From Armatimonadetes bacterium CG2_30_59_28 (GTDB lineage Bacteria > Armatimonadota > Abditibacteriia > CG2-30-59-28), in contig MNXM01000225.1 of assembly GCA_001872605.1 (NCBI GenBank), forward strand, positions 1 through 34,568: DNA of 34,568 nucleotides, written 5' to 3'. The translations under genes and the position numbers were made by a program. Shown piece after piece: positions 30,185 through 34,568 of the stretch. The first letter of the stretch is position 1. The number at the start of each line of letters is the position of its first letter. The notes under the pieces were generated by a model that had not been told where the DNA came from, searched no databases, and was given only the letters and a program-made list of their open reading frames with translations.

Positions 30185-32284
30185 TTGAGGAAAGACAGCA
30201 CAAATCGCCCGCCTGCTCGGAAGAAGTCCTCATCTCCCTCCCGAACTCTCAGGAAGCCTGCATCCACTGCAATCGACGAGAGTCGGTTGCGGGCCTTGGT
30301 AGGCGCAGGACTTGCGCTTACGCAAGAACTCAGCCTCGACGCTGTGCTCCAGAAGATCGTGGACGCGGCCTGCAATGTCATTGATGCCAAGTACGCCGCT
30401 TTGGCGGTACTTGAGGAAAACGGGAGATTGTCACGCTTTCTGTATTCAGGGATGACCGATGAGCAAGTCCGACTTATCGGCAACACACCGGTGGGGCGCG
30501 GGTTACTCGGGCTTCCACTCAAACCGGAGCCGCCACTTCGTGTTCACAACGTCCAGGAACATCCTTCTTTTTCAGGCTACCCGAAGCATCACCCGAAGAT
30601 GAAGTCCTTCCTTGGCGCGTCGGTGGTTGCTCGCGGACACACGGTGGGGCGACTGTACCTGGCGGAGAAACAAGGGGCGGAAGAATTCTCCGAAGAAGAC
30701 GAGCTCCTTGTTTCCATGCTGGCATCTCAGGCCAGCACGGCAATTCGGAACGCCCGACTTTACGAGAGGAATATCCGAGAGGAACGTGATCGCGCCCAGC
30801 TGTATCTCGACACTGCAAGCGTTATGTTGGTAGCGCTGGATACCAAAGGAAACGTCTCCATGATCAACCAGCGGGGGTGCAACATTCTCGGCTATAACGA
30901 ACGCGACCTCCTTGGCAGAAACTGGTTTCAGAAGTGCATACCCACGGCAGAGCGACCGGCTCTACGCCGACTGTTCTCCCATATCATTTCAGAGAAAATT
31001 GCGGAGAACGGACACCATGAGAGCAGGGTACGGACGAAATCCGGTGAGGAACGTCTGATCTTTTGGCGCAATACGGTTATCCGCAACCGCGACGGAGAGA
31101 TTGCGGGCACGCTGAGCTCCGGGGAGGACATCACCGAGCGCAAGCAGACTCAGACCGCCTTGCGCGAGGGCGCAGAGGAGCTTGCTCGTCTTCACGAACT
31201 CTATCATGCGGTTGTTGAAAACGTTCCGGCCAGCGTCCTGATCTTCGATCAAGATCTGAATCTTGTTTTCGCGAACGCGGTCTACCGACAGCAGTGGACG
31301 CCGTGGGACGACGTGCATGGGAAGAGCCTGTCTGAGTTGCTTCCCCCGGAAACCATCGAGAACGAGGGATGGGCGGCGAAGATGCGAGACGTGCTCGCGA
31401 CAGGTCATCCCCTGACGGTATCGGATTCCCGCCACCACTCCCCCTATCGGGGAGACACCATCATCAATTACCACCTTGTGCTGCTTCCCGGCAAGGCGAA
31501 GCAGGACGACAAGGTACTGCTGGTTCTTGAGGACGTGACCGAGCAGGCCGGGCTGCAACGCCAGCTGGTGCAGAGCGAAAAACTCGCCGCGATGGGGTTG
31601 CTGTCGGCAGGCGTTGCGCACGAAATACGCACCCCCCTTTCAGTGATTCGCCTCGCGGCTTACGATGTTCAGGATATTCTCTCTGAAATCACGCACACCG
31701 CGAACGTTGACAATCCCGTCAACGAGGCGCGGGGGCAACTGGAGCTGATCGAGCGCAATGTGATGGACTGCAATGGCGTCATAGAGAACCTTCTCAAGTT
31801 CGCCCGGGAAGCGAAACATGAGCCGACATGGATTGAGATCGGCGCCTTGCTGAAGGGGTGTCTTAGCCTGGCCGAGAAAGACACGGCGCTGCAGGGAATA
31901 CGTATTGAAGAACACCTCAAAGCTCCCGTCAGTGTTTACGCAGGTGAGGACGACCTCAAGCAGGTATTCAGCAATCTGGTCCTTAACGCTGTGCAGTCGA
32001 TGCCTCACGGAGGGCTACTCACGCTCGCAACCGAAATGCAGGACGGCGCAGTGACCGTGCGAGTATCGGACACGGGACACGGAGTGCCTGCAGAGCTGCT
32101 GGACAGAATTTTCGACCCGTTCTTCACTACGAAGGAACCTGGCAAGGGCACGGGGCTGGGACTCTCGATTTGCCGGAAAATCCTCGAGAGAATGAACGGG
32201 CGGATTGATGTCCGGAGCATAGAAGGAGAGGGCACGACATTTGTCGTCACACTCCCGACAGAAGGAAGGAACGTGCAGGAATGA
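30185..32284 (+). CDS. Sensor histidine kinase (GAF-PAS-PAS-HisKA-HATPase)
   Basis: GAF domain, PAS regions, VAHEIRTPLSVIRLAA H-box, NLVLNAVQSMP, VRVSDTGHGVPAELLDRIFDPFFTTKEPGKGTGLGLSICRKI. TTG start. Confidence 0.94.
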   Translation: MRKDSTNRPPARKKSSSPSRTLRKPASTAIDESRLRALVGAGLALTQELSLDAVLQKIVDAACNVIDAKYAALAVLEENGRLSRFLYSGMTDEQVRLIGNTPVGRGLLGLPLKPEPPLRVHNVQEHPSFSGYPKHHPKMKSFLGASVVARGHTVGRLYLAEKQGAEEFSEEDELLVSMLASQASTAIRNARLYERNIREERDRAQLYLDTASVMLVALDTKGNVSMINQRGCNILGYNERDLLGRNWFQKCIPTAERPALRRLFSHIISEKIAENGHHESRVRTKSGEERLIFWRNTVIRNRDGEIAGTLSSGEDITERKQTQTALREGAEELARLHELYHAVVENVPASVLIFDQDLNLVFANAVYRQQWTPWDDVHGKSLSELLPPETIENEGWAAKMRDVLATGHPLTVSDSRHHSPYRGDTIINYHLVLLPGKAKQDDKVLLVLEDVTEQAGLQRQLVQSEKLAAMGLLSAGVAHEIRTPLSVIRLAAYDVQDILSEITHTANVDNPVNEARGQLELIERNVMDCNGVIENLLKFAREAKHEPTWIEIGALLKGCLSLAEKDTALQGIRIEEHLKAPVSVYAGEDDLKQVFSNLVLNAVQSMPHGGLLTLATEMQDGAVTVRVSDTGHGVPAELLDRIFDPFFTTKEPGKGTGLGLSICRKILERMNGRIDVRSIEGEGTTFVVTLPTEGRNVQE

Positions 32285-33657
32285 GTCGGAAGAGAGTTCT
32301 CATCGTTGATGATGACGTTGATCTGTTACAGACACTCAGCAAAGTGCTGACCCGCCGAGGTTACGAAGTTATCGCGGCAAAGGACGGAGTGGCGGCGCTA
32401 AAATCCATCAAGGAAGCTATTTCAGATGTTCCGTTCATGGCTGTTGTTTCCGACGTTAAGATGCCTCGCATGGATGGCACTGAGCTTCTGCGGCACGGCA
32501 AATCGGCGGCGCCCAGTACGGAATTCATCTTGTTGACGGGATATGGAACCATCGAGACGGCCGTCACGGCGATGAAGGCGGGCGCTTACGACTACCTCAC
32601 AAAGCCACCCAACCCCGATGAACTGCTCATCACCCTTGACCACATCGCTGAGAACCAACAGTTGCGGAACCTCAATGTTGCCCTGCAGCAGGAATTGAGT
32701 ACCGCCGCGAAAGGGGCGGGACTCATTGGCAGACACCCTGCCATGCAGGAAGTCTACGAGATGATCGCCCGCGTTTCCGAGAGCGATATAAACGTTCTGA
32801 TATACGGGGAGACTGGGACCGGGAAGGAGCTTGTCGCAAAGGCCATCCACCGTGGCAGCAATCGCGCAAAGTACCCTTTCATTGTCGTTAACTGCGCGGC
32901 CCTGCCATTGGAGCTATTGGAGACTGAGCTGTTCGGGAATGAGCGCGGCGCGTTCACCGATGCGCGGGAGCGACGCTATGGAAAGTTTGAGGTCGCCCAT
33001 CATGGCACGCTGTTCCTCGACGAGGTCGGCACGATGAGTCCTGCACTGCAGCAGCGACTCCTCCGCGCCGCGGAGACCAAGAGCTTTGAGCGAGTGGGGG
33101 GCACGGACACGGTTGAGGTGGATGTGCGGATTCTCTCCGCCACCAATGCGGACCTGATGGAACTCGTGCGAAACCAAACCTTTCGCGAGGACCTGTACTA
33201 CCGACTAAACACCGTGGCCATTCAACTTCCACCGATGCGAGACAGAAGAAGCGACATCCCACTCCTTGCCCGACACTTCCTGGAAAAACACAAGAATAAG
33301 GTTTCTCGCAAGGTGACAGGAATCCACGCCGATGCTCTTGCCGCGCTGCAAGAATATGCATTCCCGGGGAACGCCCGGGAGCTGGAGCACATGATCCAGC
33401 GCGCCCTTGTCCTTGGGCGTTCGGAGAAGATTGAGGTCGCAGATCTGCCGGCTGAATTGCGAGGAGGTTCTACGCAGATTCAGGAGCAGTCCTTCACGGG
33501 TTTGCTTGCAGAGCAATTAGGCCAGTATGAAAGCAAAGCGATTCGGGACGCGCTGTCAGCGTCTGGGGGGAACCAAAGCCGAACGGCTCGAGCGCTAGGG
33601 ATCAACCGAACCACCCTCATCGCCAAGATGAAGAAATATGACCTGAAAGAGAGTTAG
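32281..33657 (+). CDS. NtrC-family sigma54-dependent response regulator
   Basis: Receiver LIVDDDVDLLQTL..VVSDVKMPRMDG..LLTGYG..LTKPPN; AAA+ YGETGTGKELVAKAIH, ELFGNERGAFTDA, HGTLFLDEVG; Fis HTH NQSRTARALGINRTTLIAKMKKY. Overlaps kinase stop by 4 bp. Confidence 0.96.
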   Translation: MSRKRVLIVDDDVDLLQTLSKVLTRRGYEVIAAKDGVAALKSIKEAISDVPFMAVVSDVKMPRMDGTELLRHGKSAAPSTEFILLTGYGTIETAVTAMKAGAYDYLTKPPNPDELLITLDHIAENQQLRNLNVALQQELSTAAKGAGLIGRHPAMQEVYEMIARVSESDINVLIYGETGTGKELVAKAIHRGSNRAKYPFIVVNCAALPLELLETELFGNERGAFTDARERRYGKFEVAHHGTLFLDEVGTMSPALQQRLLRAAETKSFERVGGTDTVEVDVRILSATNADLMELVRNQTFREDLYYRLNTVAIQLPPMRDRRSDIPLLARHFLEKHKNKVSRKVTGIHADALAALQEYAFPGNARELEHMIQRALVLGRSEKIEVADLPAELRGGSTQIQEQSFTGLLAEQLGQYESKAIRDALSASGGNQSRTARALGINRTTLIAKMKKYDLKES

Positions 33658-33689
33658 TCGGATGCGGGGGCGATAACACACCTGCGGCT

Positions 33690-33800
33690 TTTCCCGCAAA
33701 ACACGCGGAATGCGCGGAAACTTCAGTACGGGTTCTGGGTCCCAAAGTGGTCTCTTCCTTCTGCGGTATCTGCGTATTCTGCGGGACGTTTGGTTTTTTC
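33690..33800. repeat. Degenerate ~9-10-nt period repeats in spacer between convergent genes
   Basis: cgcggaatgcgcggaa and tctgcggtatctgcgtattctgcggga clusters. Confidence 0.45.
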
Positions 33801-33813
33801 AGTGGACTCATTC

Positions 33814-34142
33814 CTATCCCGCCATTGGAACGCGAACCGTAAACCGGGTTCCCTCACCCTCTTCCGTCTCGAAGTCCAGCCTGCCACGGAGGGATTCCAC
33901 AATATCCTTGCACACGGCAAGGCCAACTCCCATCCCCGCTCCCGGGCGTCCGGCCTTCGTCGTGTAGAACGGCTCAAAGATACGCTCACGGATATCGACA
34001 GGGGAATCCCATTCCCATGGTCAGAAACGTCGATGCGCAGCTCTCCGTCTGTCGCTGATGCCGTAATGCCCACGGGGTCCCCTTCGGCAGATGCTTCGAT
34101 GGCATTGACGACGATGCTGTACAGGGTCTGACGGATCAGCGG
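33814..34142 (-). pseudogene. Truncated histidine kinase HATPase domain with frameshift
   Basis: Minus strand reads LIRQTLYSIVVNAIEASAEGDPVGITASATDGELRIDVSDHGNGIP, then after a shift at a CCCC run DIRERIFEPFYTTKAGRPGAGMGVGLAVCKDIVESLRGRLDFETEEGEGTRFTVRVPMAG*. 5' part missing; ends at IS-like sequence. Confidence 0.85.
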
Positions 34143-34145
34143 ACA

Positions 34146-34191
34146 AGTGCAAGTAACTCCCGGTCACTTGAGTGCAAGCAACTCCCGGTCA
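34146..34191. repeat. Two 21-bp direct repeats, 25-nt period (IS end / transposase-binding-site-like)
   Basis: agtgcaagtaactcccggtca (34146-34166) and agtgcaagcaactcccggtca (34171-34191), one mismatch. Confidence 0.75.
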
Positions 34192-34286
34192 GGTTATGAT
34201 ATCCAGAAACTTTACTGGAGGGTAGTGGGCGGACTCGCAGAGTCCGAAGTGACTAAAAAGGGTCTGAGGAGCAAAGGCGTCGCGAG

Positions 34287-34568
34287 ATGGTAACCGCGGT
34301 ACGCCGAGGTGCTTCGGAACGGTCGGTCGCGCGACGGTATGGGGTCGCGTTGTCGACCGTTCAACTGTGGGTTGCTCGGGCTGCGGGGAAACGCCTTGAC
34401 CGAGTGAACTGGAGCGATCTTCCCGGTGGTCCTTCGGTTCCCCCCGGACGCACCAGCGGGGAGACGGAAGATCTGCTTTTGCAGGGGCGACGGGAGTTGA
34501 GAGAGACAAGCGACCTGGGCGAGTTTGGGGCTGCCGCTATCCTTATGGAGCTGCTCGCCCGGCGCATC
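34287..34568 (+). CDS. Transposase N-terminal HTH region (partial at window end)
   Basis: MVTAVRRGASERSVARRYGVALSTVQLWVARAAGKRLDRVNWSDLPGGPSVPPGRTSGETEDLLLQGRRELRETSDLGEFGAAAILMELLARRI; open reading frame to the window edge, not in the supplied ORF track. Confidence 0.65.
   Translation, partial: MVTAVRRGASERSVARRYGVALSTVQLWVARAAGKRLDRVNWSDLPGGPSVPPGRTSGETEDLLLQGRRELRETSDLGEFGAAAILMELLARRI

Larger units (their letters stand above)
34146..34568 (+). mobile_element. Left end of an IS element (IS481/IS3-like, partial; runs off window)
   Basis: Terminal repeats adjacent to a truncated kinase gene, followed by a transposase-like HTH ORF open to the window edge. Confidence 0.65.

Overview
This is a bacterial chromosomal window of about 34.6 kb from a GC-rich genome. 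Gene content suggests a diderm of a poorly characterised phylum, but I cannot fix the taxonomy from sequence alone. Most of it is conserved housekeeping content.

Plus strand: tsaD; gyrB-gyrA; archease; a DciA/DUF721 protein with a C-terminal zinc ribbon; serS; a J-domain-like protein; a parvulin-type PPIase; YjbQ; a TIM-barrel isomerase/epimerase; an HTH plus coiled-coil protein; a TIGR01777 epimerase; cysK; a rhomboid-TPR protein; and a GAF/PAS histidine kinase with an NtrC-type regulator.

Minus strand: a PQQ-type beta-propeller; a tight Xaa-Pro peptidase/phoH/PgpH-like 7TM-HD/ybeY cluster; sixA; a porin-like OMP; an OmpR-family regulator; nadE; and an alpha/beta hydrolase.

The right half carries several decayed or mobile features: an internally deleted and frameshifted aldo/keto reductase relic; a NagB-like relic; a frameshifted histidine-kinase C-terminus cut off next to the left end of a partial IS element; and a ~246-bp three-tier nested inverted repeat that looks like a MITE or palindromic element.

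I found no CRISPR array, rRNA, tRNA, prophage or recognisable defence system. I do not see a convincing, wholly new multi-gene system. The best leads are the nested palindrome, the Asp/Asn/Gly-rich insert in the GyrB TOPRIM region, several proteins with altered catalytic or signature motifs (J-domain HTD, YbeY third ligand Asp, receiver lacking the conserved Lys, GyrA Ser83-equivalent Met), and the strong promoter with a long leader upstream of gyrB.
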